Below are positions 57,322 to 64,000 of a DNA stretch of 64,000 nt, piece after piece. How positions within the stretch are numbered: position 1 is the first letter of the stretch; each line of letters opens with the position of its first letter. A model generated the notes under the pieces. It had not been told where the DNA came from, did no database searches, and saw only the letters and a program-made list of their open reading frames with translations. Made by a program: the position numbers and the translations under genes. This DNA is from Clostridia bacterium (GTDB lineage: Bacteria > Bacillota > Clostridia > Oscillospirales > Acutalibacteraceae): NCBI GenBank assembly GCA_017631795.1, contig JAGBSO010000030.1, positions 248,001 through 312,000 of the forward strand. Reading direction: 5' to 3'.

Positions 57322-59728
57322 ATATTTTTGTAAGCGGTGCAACCTTTGCCATAAGTTTTTTTGTGCCTACTGTATCAAAAGCAATCTCAAGCAGCATATC
57401 GTTACCCATTTTGCTTGCTGAAATTATCATGCCGTCACCGAATTTTTTATGATTTACTCGTTCACCTGTTTTGTAGTCAGGAGAAGTTGACACTTTAGGT
57501 GCGGATGTCGACGCGAATGTTGATGTATATGACTGTTTTGGTTCGCTGTAAGATGATGAAGAGAAAGTTTTACTTTCATTATTATTGTTGTAGCTTCTTG
57601 AGCCGTATCCTGATGAATAACCTGAGCCGAAAGAAGGTGTTTCAGGTTTTTTGATTATTGTAAGATCATCCGGGATCTCCGCAAGGAAGCATGACGGTGG
57701 ATTGTAAGAAGTCTGACCGTGAAGCATTCTCGTTTTTGCATTTGTAAGAGTAAGTTTTTCTTTTGCTCTTGTGATGCCGACATATGCAAGTCTGCGCTCT
57801 TCTTCCATATCTGTTTGTGACATAAGTGATTGCATACCGGGGAAAATGCCGTTTTCCATTCCGGGAATGTAAACAACAGGGAATTCAAGCCCTTTTGCTG
57901 AATGGAGAGTCATAAGAACAACTGCATCGCTTTCAGCATTGTAATTATCAATGTCAGACATAAGCGCAACATCTTCAAGGAATGAATCAAGAGTCGGCTG
58001 TTCGGGATTTTCCTGAATGTATCGCTGAATGTTTGACGCAAGTTCGTTGATGTTGGCAAGTCTGTCTGTGAAAGTTGCCTGATCCTGTGCAAGAAAATCA
58101 ATATATCCGATTTTTGATATAAGTGTTTCAAAAAGCTCAGACGGTTCACAAGAGTCTTTCATTTCATGAAGCTGATCGATCATCATTGTGAATTCATTCA
58201 GCTTTGCAACTGCACGAGAAAGAACAGGGTAGTCACTTGCATGGCTGATAACTTCATATAAACTTACACCGAGTGCATCTGCGATTTTTGCCGCATTATT
58301 CATTGTGCTTTCGCCGATTCCTCTTTTGGGCTCATTGATAATACGTCTTAATCTGACAGTATCATTCGGATTGCAGATAACTGAAAGATATGCAACAATA
58401 TCCTTGACTTCTTTTCGTTCATAGAATCGATGACCGCCTATGATACGGTAGGGAATACCTGCTCTGACAAGTGAACGTTCTATTGTTGCAGACTGTGCAT
58501 TCATTCTGTAGAGAACAGCATGATCACTCCATTTTCTGCCGTCTGAAGATGAATCCATGATGCTTGATGCAATGAACATTGCTTCACCGATATCATCGGA
58601 TGATGTGTTTATAAGGATTTTTTCACCTGTACCGTTGTTTGTCCAGAGAGTTTTGCCTTTACGTTCAGAGTTGTTCATGATAACCGCATTTGCAGCATCA
58701 AGAATATTCTGAGTTGAACGGTAATTCTGCTCAAGTCTTATGATTTTTGCATTGTCATACTGGAATTCAAATTTGAGAATATTCTCAATTGTTGCACCTC
58801 TGAATTTATAAATACTCTGATCGTCGTCACCTACAACGCAGATGTTTCTGTAACCGCCTGCAAGCAATGATGTGAGCTTGTACTGAGCATGGTTTGTGTC
58901 CTGATACTCGTCGACCATTACATATTTGAATTTATTCTGATAATATTCACGCACATCAGTATGTTCTGAAAGAAGCTTGACTGTGTTTGCTATAATATCA
59001 TCAAAATCCATTGCATCAGCATTTTTAAGCAGTTCCTGATATTTTTCATAAGCTCGTCCGATAACTGTTTTTCTCGGGTCTGCTTCGTTTTCTGCAAGAT
59101 ACTGTGCAGGAGTAATCAGAGAATCCTTTGCTCTGCTGATTTCGTTCATAATAGACTTTGCTGCTATGTATTTGTCATCGAAATTGAGAAGTCTCTGACA
59201 TTCTTTTATAACACGCTTTGAATCATCAGTATCATAGATGGTAAAGTGAGAAGAGTATCCTAATCTTTCACCGTCTCGACGAAGAATTCTGACACAGCAG
59301 GAATGGAATGTGCTTGCCCAGATGTTGTTGCCGTTTTCTTCGCCAAGCATCTTCACAAGACGTTCTTTTAGCTCATTTGCAGCTTTGTTGGTGAATGTGA
59401 TTGCAAGAATTTCCCAGGGTTTAGGAGCATCGTATGCCATAATTCTGTGAGCTTCATCAGCAAGAGATTCGTCGCCGTTATAATATCTGTTTAAAATATC
59501 ATAATCTTCTTCATTAACGGGGAAACGGAAATCGGGACTTCCGTAGGCATCACCGTAGCTTATAAGATATGCTATTCTGTTGACAAGAACGGTGGTTTTT
59601 CCGCTGCCTGCACCTGCAAGAATAAGAAGCGGTCCCTTTGTTGTTGTGACCGCATCAAACTGCATATCATTCATTCTGCCGAATTGTTTTTTTATTATTT
59701 TATCTCTTAATATATGGATATCTGTCAT
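57320..59728 (-). CDS. pcrA: DNA helicase PcrA/UvrD
   Basis: Superfamily 1 3'-5' DNA helicase for repair, plasmid replication and transcription-coupled work. Motif I ILAGAGSGKTTVLVNRI, motif Ia ITFTNKAANELKERL, motif II VDEYQDTNHAQ, motif III VVGDDDQSIYKFRGA, motif IV LEQNYRST, motif V VVLMTLHSAKGLEFPVVYI, motif VI RRLAYVGITRAK. Length 802 with a Ser/Tyr/Gly-rich linker (SGYSSGYGSRSYNNNN) and a C-terminal Tudor-like RNA-polymerase-binding module (GERVNHKKFGDGMIISASK). AAGGAAT precedes ATG. Last gene of a four-gene minus-strand run. Confidence 0.96.
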   Translation of the reverse strand: MTDIHILRDKIIKKQFGRMNDMQFDAVTTTKGPLLILAGAGSGKTTVLVNRIAYLISYGDAYGSPDFRFPVNEEDYDILNRYYNGDESLADEAHRIMAYDAPKPWEILAITFTNKAANELKERLVKMLGEENGNNIWASTFHSCCVRILRRDGERLGYSSHFTIYDTDDSKRVIKECQRLLNFDDKYIAAKSIMNEISRAKDSLITPAQYLAENEADPRKTVIGRAYEKYQELLKNADAMDFDDIIANTVKLLSEHTDVREYYQNKFKYVMVDEYQDTNHAQYKLTSLLAGGYRNICVVGDDDQSIYKFRGATIENILKFEFQYDNAKIIRLEQNYRSTQNILDAANAVIMNNSERKGKTLWTNNGTGEKILINTSSDDIGEAMFIASSIMDSSSDGRKWSDHAVLYRMNAQSATIERSLVRAGIPYRIIGGHRFYERKEVKDIVAYLSVICNPNDTVRLRRIINEPKRGIGESTMNNAAKIADALGVSLYEVISHASDYPVLSRAVAKLNEFTMMIDQLHEMKDSCEPSELFETLISKIGYIDFLAQDQATFTDRLANINELASNIQRYIQENPEQPTLDSFLEDVALMSDIDNYNAESDAVVLMTLHSAKGLEFPVVYIPGMENGIFPGMQSLMSQTDMEEERRLAYVGITRAKEKLTLTNAKTRMLHGQTSYNPPSCFLAEIPDDLTIIKKPETPSFGSGYSSGYGSRSYNNNNESKTFSSSSYSEPKQSYTSTFASTSAPKVSTSPDYKTGERVNHKKFGDGMIISASKMGNDMLLEIAFDTVGTKKLMAKVAPLTKI

Positions 59729-59743
59729 CTTTGATAATTCCTT

Positions 59744-60301
59744 TTACGAGTTTTTTAATAGTGTATATTGAATCAGTTGTATTATTTCATTTGAAGTATC
59801 GGTACATTTTTCAATGTAATGGTATACTGGGGCGTTCTTGGAATTTTCCGAATATATCTGTCTGATTAAATTCTGATGAATAATTTCTGCATCAGCGATG
59901 TGCTTGCTTAAATTATTCTTTTGTGATACTGATAAGCTTATGAAAATTTCGTGTATAATTGTTGATAAATCGGAAAGGTGTTCAATCTGATTGATTGTAT
60001 TCTTTGTGAACGAGAAAAAATTGTTTTCTGATAAAAAAATAAAGAGTAAATATAAATAGTCATTCAATATGTCAAGTTTTTTGCTGATTATGAATATGTC
60101 TTCACGTTCAAATGGTGTGAAATAATCTTTTTCAAGACATTCATTTATTTCAATAACTATGTCCTTACTTTTTAAAAATATTTTTTCAGGGGGAATTTCC
60201 TGAGAAGCTAAAATTTTATAAACATATGAAAAATTTTCATTACAGATTTTTGAAATATTACATAATTTTTCAAAGTAGTCTGTTTTGTAGTGTTTTTTCA
60301 T
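59744..60301 (-). CDS. DUF47/PhoU-like partner of Pit transporter
   Basis: Cytosolic helical protein of 185 residues. KDYFTPFEREDIFIISKKLD followed by DILNDYLY fits the DUF47 (PhoU-like) pattern TP.DREDI..L. whose genes nearly always accompany Pit transporters, as here (four-base gap). It is thought to control phosphate entry. Very AT-rich coding (many ATT/AAA codons) and many Asn/Ile residues, more than the neighbours. Starts with ATG after GGTGA. Confidence 0.8.
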   Translation of the reverse strand: MKKHYKTDYFEKLCNISKICNENFSYVYKILASQEIPPEKIFLKSKDIVIEINECLEKDYFTPFEREDIFIISKKLDILNDYLYLLFIFLSENNFFSFTKNTINQIEHLSDLSTIIHEIFISLSVSQKNNLSKHIADAEIIHQNLIRQIYSENSKNAPVYHYIEKCTDTSNEIIQLIQYTLLKNS

Positions 60302-60305
60302 TTTA

Positions 60306-61349
60306 TCACCGAATGCTGATTAAAATTACAGTTATCAGATATCCGAGAAATCCGCAACCTGGAAAAGTCAGAATCCAGGTCAGAATCATCTCTTTTGCAA
60401 TTTTCCAGTCTACAGATGATAAACGATTTGCCGCACCTACCCCCATTATTGCTGTTGTTTTTGTGTGAGTGGTGCTGACAGGTAATCCGGTAAGTGTTGC
60501 AATGAGCAGAGAAACTGCGCCTGCAAAGTCTGCTCCGAATCCCTGATATTTTTTCAGTCTTATCATATCTGCTCCCATTGATTTTATGATTCTCATGCCT
60601 CCGATAGAAGTGCCGAGCGCCATAAGAGCAGAACAATATATTATGAGCAGAAGGGGAATATTGCCAATTGTGCTGTCTGTATTTGAGAAATAGGATGATG
60701 ACAGCATAAACACTCCGATAAATTTCTGACCATCCTGAGCTCCGTGCATGTATGCCATAAATGCTGCCGATAAATTCTGAAGATGAATAAAATATCTGTC
60801 CGTTTTTGTTTTGTCAGAATTTTTTATGATAAGGCTTATAATTTTTACTATTATGTATCCCAATAAAAAACCTGAAACTGTGGAAATAAAAAGTCCTGAA
60901 ATGACTTTTGACCATTCTGATATGTTTATTCCGTCAAATGTCTTATTAACGGCAATTGCAGCTCCTGAAAGAGCTGCAATAAGTGCATGGCTTTCACTTG
61001 TCGGTATTCCGAAAAACCATGCTGTGACAGCCCATAATATGATTGAAAGTAGTGCTGCACTCATAGCAAGTGCAGCAATTCTGTTATCATTACCAAAATC
61101 TGCAATATGTGTTATTGAAGAAACAACTTTACCACTGAATTGAGACATGACAAAAACACCTGCAAAATTCATAGCAGCAGCGAGATAAATTGCTCTTTTT
61201 GGTGTTATTGTTCTTGAAGAGATACATGTTGCAATTGCTGTTGGTGCATCCGTCCAACCGTTTACTGTTATTACACCTGAGATTAATATATATGATAACA
61301 GTAATATCGGATTTTCTTTTATTATCAGAATGAATTCAGACAGATGCAA
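60306..61349 (-). CDS. pit: Pit-family inorganic phosphate transporter
   Basis: Low-affinity phosphate:cation symporter (347 aa, about ten helices). The repeat motif of the family is in NGWTDAPTAIATCISSRT near residue 30 and again toward the C-terminus in GLPVSTTHTKTTAIMGVGAA; FGIPTSESHALIAALSGAA is the helix-5 motif. The start is TTG 61349: no in-frame ATG lies upstream, and GAGGAT stands nine bases before it inside the end of the DivIVA-like gene. Co-transcribed with its DUF47 partner. Confidence 0.92.
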   Translation of the reverse strand: MHLSEFILIIKENPILLLSYILISGVITVNGWTDAPTAIATCISSRTITPKRAIYLAAAMNFAGVFVMSQFSGKVVSSITHIADFGNDNRIAALAMSAALLSIILWAVTAWFFGIPTSESHALIAALSGAAIAVNKTFDGINISEWSKVISGLFISTVSGFLLGYIIVKIISLIIKNSDKTKTDRYFIHLQNLSAAFMAYMHGAQDGQKFIGVFMLSSSYFSNTDSTIGNIPLLLIIYCSALMALGTSIGGMRIIKSMGADMIRLKKYQGFGADFAGAVSLLIATLTGLPVSTTHTKTTAIMGVGAANRLSSVDWKIAKEMILTWILTFPGCGFLGYLITVILISIR

Positions 61350-61355
61350 AAGTTA

Positions 61356-61967
61356 TCAATCCTCAAGAATGTCAGCCATTATTTTACCTGATGCTTCTTC
61401 GTAAGGCAATCTGAGTGTGCCTTTGAAACCGGTAAGCTCCTTGCAGAGATCTTCATTTTCCATGAGAATATCTTTGAGAATTCCGTTGAGTTTATCTGAA
61501 AAAGCCTGAATACCTGATGAAATATCAAGTACTCTTGATAATGTTTTTGCAGTAGCTGCATCAGCATCGTCTGACATTTTTTCGATTTTTTCACAGGTTT
61601 CATGGATAAGGAGATCAGCATAGCGTCTGACATCAAACATTGCTGTACCGACGCGTTCTTCTGCAGAACGGTCTGCAAGGACACTGTTCTGTAATTTCTC
61701 CTCATATTCCTGTTTTATGCTTTCTGTTTCCTGATTATGACTTTTACACAGGATTTCTATCTGTTTTTCATATTCCTGCTGAAGAGAGTTGTATCTTGCC
61801 TCAGACTCATTTAATTTTGCTGTTAATTCCTCGTTGAGCTTGTTTGCGGTTTCTATAGTGTTTTTATAACTTGATATTTCACCGAGAAGAGTGCTGATGT
61901 ATGTAATAACATCCTCTCTGTTGAATCCGCCGAAGGCAGCTTTTCTGAATACGTAATCGGAAGGCAT
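61356..61967 (-). CDS. DivIVA-like coiled-coil protein
   Basis: 203 residues. The N-terminus DYVFRKAAFGGFNREDVITY matches the membrane-curvature-sensing DivIVA/GpsB lead (F.xx.xGG.xxxxVxxY), then a long coiled coil (ETANKLNEELTAKLNESEAR, QQEYEKQIEIL) to residue ~115, and a C-terminal helical part. Likely a polar or septal scaffold in division or wall growth. AAGGAG precedes ATG. Heads the run divIVA-like, pit, DUF47, pcrA. Not the classic DivIVA: no match to its C-terminal domain is evident. Confidence 0.78.
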   Translation of the reverse strand: MPSDYVFRKAAFGGFNREDVITYISTLLGEISSYKNTIETANKLNEELTAKLNESEARYNSLQQEYEKQIEILCKSHNQETESIKQEYEEKLQNSVLADRSAEERVGTAMFDVRRYADLLIHETCEKIEKMSDDADAATAKTLSRVLDISSGIQAFSDKLNGILKDILMENEDLCKELTGFKGTLRLPYEEASGKIMADILED

Positions 61968-61997
61968 AGGCTTACTCCTTATATTTTATTTCATATT

Positions 61998-62027
61998 ATT
62001 ATATCATATAATATACAGTCAGTTCAA
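61998..62027 (-). promoter_or_regulatory. Promoter of DivIVA-like/pit/pcrA run
   Basis: Minus-strand TTGAAC (62027-62022), 18-base spacer, TATAAT (62003-61998). Confidence 0.55.
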
Positions 62028-62063
62028 GCAAAAAAATGATATAAATAAAATAATTGGATAATA

Positions 62064-62092
62064 TTGATTTTTTATGTAAAGTATTGTATTAT
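62064..62092 (+). promoter_or_regulatory. Promoter of the membrane-anchored hydrolase gene
   Basis: TTGATT (62064-62069), 17-base spacer, TATTAT (62087-62092). Confidence 0.5.
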
Positions 62093-62115
62093 TTTAATAT
62101 AACGGAGGTAATATT

Positions 62116-63066
62116 ATGGGCAGTTCATTAAAAACAATGTTAAAAATAGCCGCAGGATCAACAGTAGCATTCCTTGCTGTCGGTGAAGTTGTATACGAAC
62201 GAATCCTCAACAGAAAATATACAAATATAAATAATGTAAGCCGAGCTATTGATGATGACCTTTATCAGTATTACGGTAAGCCTGAAGATCAGGTAGATGG
62301 TGATGCATGGTTTGTTGCTATGCATCCTGAAGAAACAGTTCTTGTGAATTCTTCAGGAAAAACAATGCGATGCAATATATTTATGCAGGATGATCCCACT
62401 GATAAATGGATGATTGTTCTTCATGGATACACAAGTTGTCCCAGAGGTATGGCATCACGAGCTCATTATTTTTATAAAAAAGGATATAATATTCTGATGC
62501 CGACCCTTATAAGCTTTGGTACAGATGAGAGTAAATATTGCACTATGGGTTATCATGACAGATATTATGTTATTGATTGGATGAAATATATTATAAATAT
62601 TAATCCTGATGCAAAGATTGCAATTCTCGGCGAATCAATGGGAAGTGCAACAACAATGCTTGTTACAGGCGAAGAAAACCTTCCTGAAAATCTTAAATGT
62701 GTAGTTGCAGACTGCGGTTTTACATCATGTTGGGAAGAATATGTAATCCAGGCTAAAGAAATGTTCAATATGCCTGCATTTCCTGTAATGCATGCGGCAA
62801 ATGTTGTATCTAAACTGAGAGGAAACTTTGATTTCAAAAAGTGTGCACCGATTAATGCTGTTTCAAAATCAAAAACTCCCACATTATTCATTCATGGAGA
62901 AAAAGACACATTCGTGCCTTACTGGATGATGAATAAACTCTTTGATGCTTGCACTGCTGAAAAAGAAAAATGCTCAATACCTGATGCTTATCATGCAAAT
63001 TCGCATGATGTTCATCCTGAAATTTATTTCCCCGCTATTGAGAAATTCCTTGAAAGGTATATATAA
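62116..63066 (+). CDS. Membrane-anchored alpha/beta hydrolase
   Basis: 316-residue alpha/beta hydrolase with one N-terminal hydrophobic segment (MLKIAAGSTVAFLAVGEVVY). Oxyanion region HGYTSCPRGMA, nucleophile elbow ILGESMGSAT (GxSxG), Asp in FIHGEKDTFVP and His in the C-terminal HANSHDVHPE. The arrangement resembles the YqkD/BAAT-like group of bacterial hydrolases. Ester or thioester is a broad guess for the bond cut. CGGAGG precedes ATG. Own promoter and terminator. Confidence 0.82.
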   Translation: MGSSLKTMLKIAAGSTVAFLAVGEVVYERILNRKYTNINNVSRAIDDDLYQYYGKPEDQVDGDAWFVAMHPEETVLVNSSGKTMRCNIFMQDDPTDKWMIVLHGYTSCPRGMASRAHYFYKKGYNILMPTLISFGTDESKYCTMGYHDRYYVIDWMKYIININPDAKIAILGESMGSATTMLVTGEENLPENLKCVVADCGFTSCWEEYVIQAKEMFNMPAFPVMHAANVVSKLRGNFDFKKCAPINAVSKSKTPTLFIHGEKDTFVPYWMMNKLFDACTAEKEKCSIPDAYHANSHDVHPEIYFPAIEKFLERYI

Positions 63067-63076
63067 GAATAAAAGT

Positions 63077-63116
63077 ATCCCCGAAACACTTTTTTGTGCT
63101 TCGGGGCTTTTTTAAT
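63077..63116. terminator. Bidirectional terminator
   Basis: Stem CCCCGAA / TTCGGGG extended by CAC / GTG around TTTTTT, followed by a T-run. It ends the hydrolase gene and the minus-strand SEDS gene. Confidence 0.88.
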
Positions 63117-64000
63117 CGAAAGGTGTACTGATATTTTTGACTCTGAAATTTACAATTTCTTTTTCCTGAGTGTGTCGATAAAGGCTCAGTATCAATCCTA
63201 TTGCAATGTATATGCAAAGATTTGATGATCCGCCGGCGCTGAGGAAGGGAAGTGTGATACCGATAACGGGAAGAAGCTGCAAACACATACCAATGTTGAT
63301 GATAACCTGTGAGGCGATCATCGATGCAACACCTGTACAAAGCAGGATAAGCATGTTATCGCTTGATTTTTTGCCTATTCGTATGATTTTTATAACAATT
63401 GCTATAAAAAGAAGAAGAGTAAGTACGCATCCGACAAGACCTAATTCTTCACCGATGACTGAAAAAATCATATCATTTTCATTTTCAGGAACAATTTTTG
63501 TATATGTTCCGTTGAAAAGTCCTTTGCCGAAAAGACCACCGCTTTTTATTGCATTTAGGCCTTGTTGTTGCTGGTAAATAATATCCGGATATTCTTCAGG
63601 ATTTATAATAGCAAGAATACGGTCTTTCTGAATGCTTGTAAGGACATATTTCCAGGCAACGGGTAGTGCTGCAGCAACAAGTAATCCGCCGATAGCAAAA
63701 TATTTCAGCTGAATGCCGGCAGAAAACAGCATGATAATAAAAATAAATATGAATATCAGGGCACTTCCCATGTCACCGCTTATAAGAACAAGAAGACATG
63801 GGGTAGCTGCGTGCATACATAATAATATGATATTTTTAAGTGAATTGAGGTTGTCTCTTACAGTATCAATATGTACAGCAAAAGTGATAATAAATCCGAT
63901 TTTCACCAATTCTGACGGCTGGAAATAAAGACCTGTGCTGCCCAATACAATCCATGTTTTTGCATCGGGCCTTTCCGGAGGACCTACACCAACACCGGGA
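63112..64000 (-). CDS. SEDS-family cell-wall polymerase (RodA/FtsW/SpoVE), N-terminus outside window
   Basis: Lipid II polymerase of the SEDS family in the membrane. The frame is open to the right edge (residues PGVGVGPPERPDAKTWIVL precede the first in-window TTG), so the 5' end is missing. Typical SEDS blocks: LYFQPSELVKIGF, ISGDMGSALIFIFIFI, GGLFGKGLFNGTYTKIVPEN, the catalytic Asp in NDMIFSVIGEELGLVG, and ITLPFLSAGGSSN near the end. GSGGLFGKG-type text fits RodA more than FtsW, but the missing half prevents a firm call; the VGPPERPDAKTWIV stretch is longer than usual before the helix. Confidence 0.9.
   Translation of the reverse strand, partial: PGVGVGPPERPDAKTWIVLGSTGLYFQPSELVKIGFIITFAVHIDTVRDNLNSLKNIILLCMHAATPCLLVLISGDMGSALIFIFIFIIMLFSAGIQLKYFAIGGLLVAAALPVAWKYVLTSIQKDRILAIINPEEYPDIIYQQQQGLNAIKSGGLFGKGLFNGTYTKIVPENENDMIFSVIGEELGLVGCVLTLLLFIAIVIKIIRIGKKSSDNMLILLCTGVASMIASQVIINIGMCLQLLPVIGITLPFLSAGGSSNLCIYIAIGLILSLYRHTQEKEIVNFRVKNISTPFD

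Noticed and set aside
1..64000. Insertion sequences, prophage, CRISPR, tRNA or rRNA genes
   Set aside because: No transposase, integrase, regularly spaced repeats, tRNA cloverleaf or rRNA text was seen by reading; a tRNAscan or CRISPR search would be needed to exclude short ones fully.

Overview
The window suggests a low-GC, Gram-positive, strictly anaerobic Clostridia-type bacterium, probably a gut or rumen relative of the Ruminococcaceae/Oscillospiraceae. The signs are Spo0A, a BofA-like protein, WhiA, HPr kinase and DivIVA-like genes, an oxygen-sensitive class III ribonucleotide reductase, Gram-positive lipoboxes, strong AGGAGG ribosome sites, and sigma-A promoters that almost all have a 16-17 bp spacer. 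No mobile element, CRISPR array, rRNA or tRNA gene was seen; the window looks chromosomal.

Layout. 1-6.3 kb: a membrane-anchored GH27 glycosidase (cut by the left edge), a secreted 3D-domain wall enzyme, and two tandem secreted LCAT-like alpha/beta hydrolases. 6.3-8.2 kb (minus): MATE exporter and Nudix hydrolase. 8.2-18.5 kb (minus): one arginine operon argC-argJ-argB-argD-argF-carA-carB, with a promoter and a candidate ARG box; carB is fused in frame to dapF, and carA has lost the whole glutaminase catalytic triad. 18.7-21.8 kb (minus): ABC-F ATPase, mannose-6-phosphate isomerase and a small Cys-rich protein. 22-24 kb: BofA-like protein, PrsW-family protease, YlmH. 24-28.2 kb: nrdG, nrdD (with a fused redoxin domain) and trxB, with two NrdR-like boxes at the nrdD promoter. 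28.2-29.4 kb (minus): a split chromate transporter pair.

29.5-37.5 kb: mannonate dehydratase, a KDPG aldolase with an extra C-terminal domain, then two paralogous GPH-like transporters flanking two membrane-tethered leucine-rich-repeat proteins. This looks like a uronate-use locus with an undescribed transporter/LRR cassette. 37.5-43 kb (minus): whiA, murB, ROK glucokinase, hprK, a lipoprotein and nagB. 43.3 kb: spo0A, whose phosphoacceptor Asp is replaced by Glu. 44-52 kb: GH127 beta-L-arabinofuranosidase, secreted phosphoesterase, HAD hydrolase, GPH symporter and an 853-residue lipoprotein of unknown function. 52.3-57.3 kb: a complete liv-type ABC amino-acid importer operon. 57.3-62 kb (minus): DivIVA-like protein, Pit phosphate transporter, DUF47 partner and PcrA helicase. 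62-64 kb: a membrane-anchored hydrolase and a SEDS cell-wall polymerase cut by the right edge.

How it fits together: plant-polymer sugars (galactose, arabinofuranose, uronate) are freed outside the cell and carried in by GPH symporters under HPr-kinase control. Nitrogen handling points to abundant ammonia: the arginine-operon carbamoyl-phosphate synthase appears unable to use glutamine. The strongest leads are the CarA triad loss combined with the CarB-DapF fusion, the Spo0A D-to-E receiver, and the transporter/LRR cassette.
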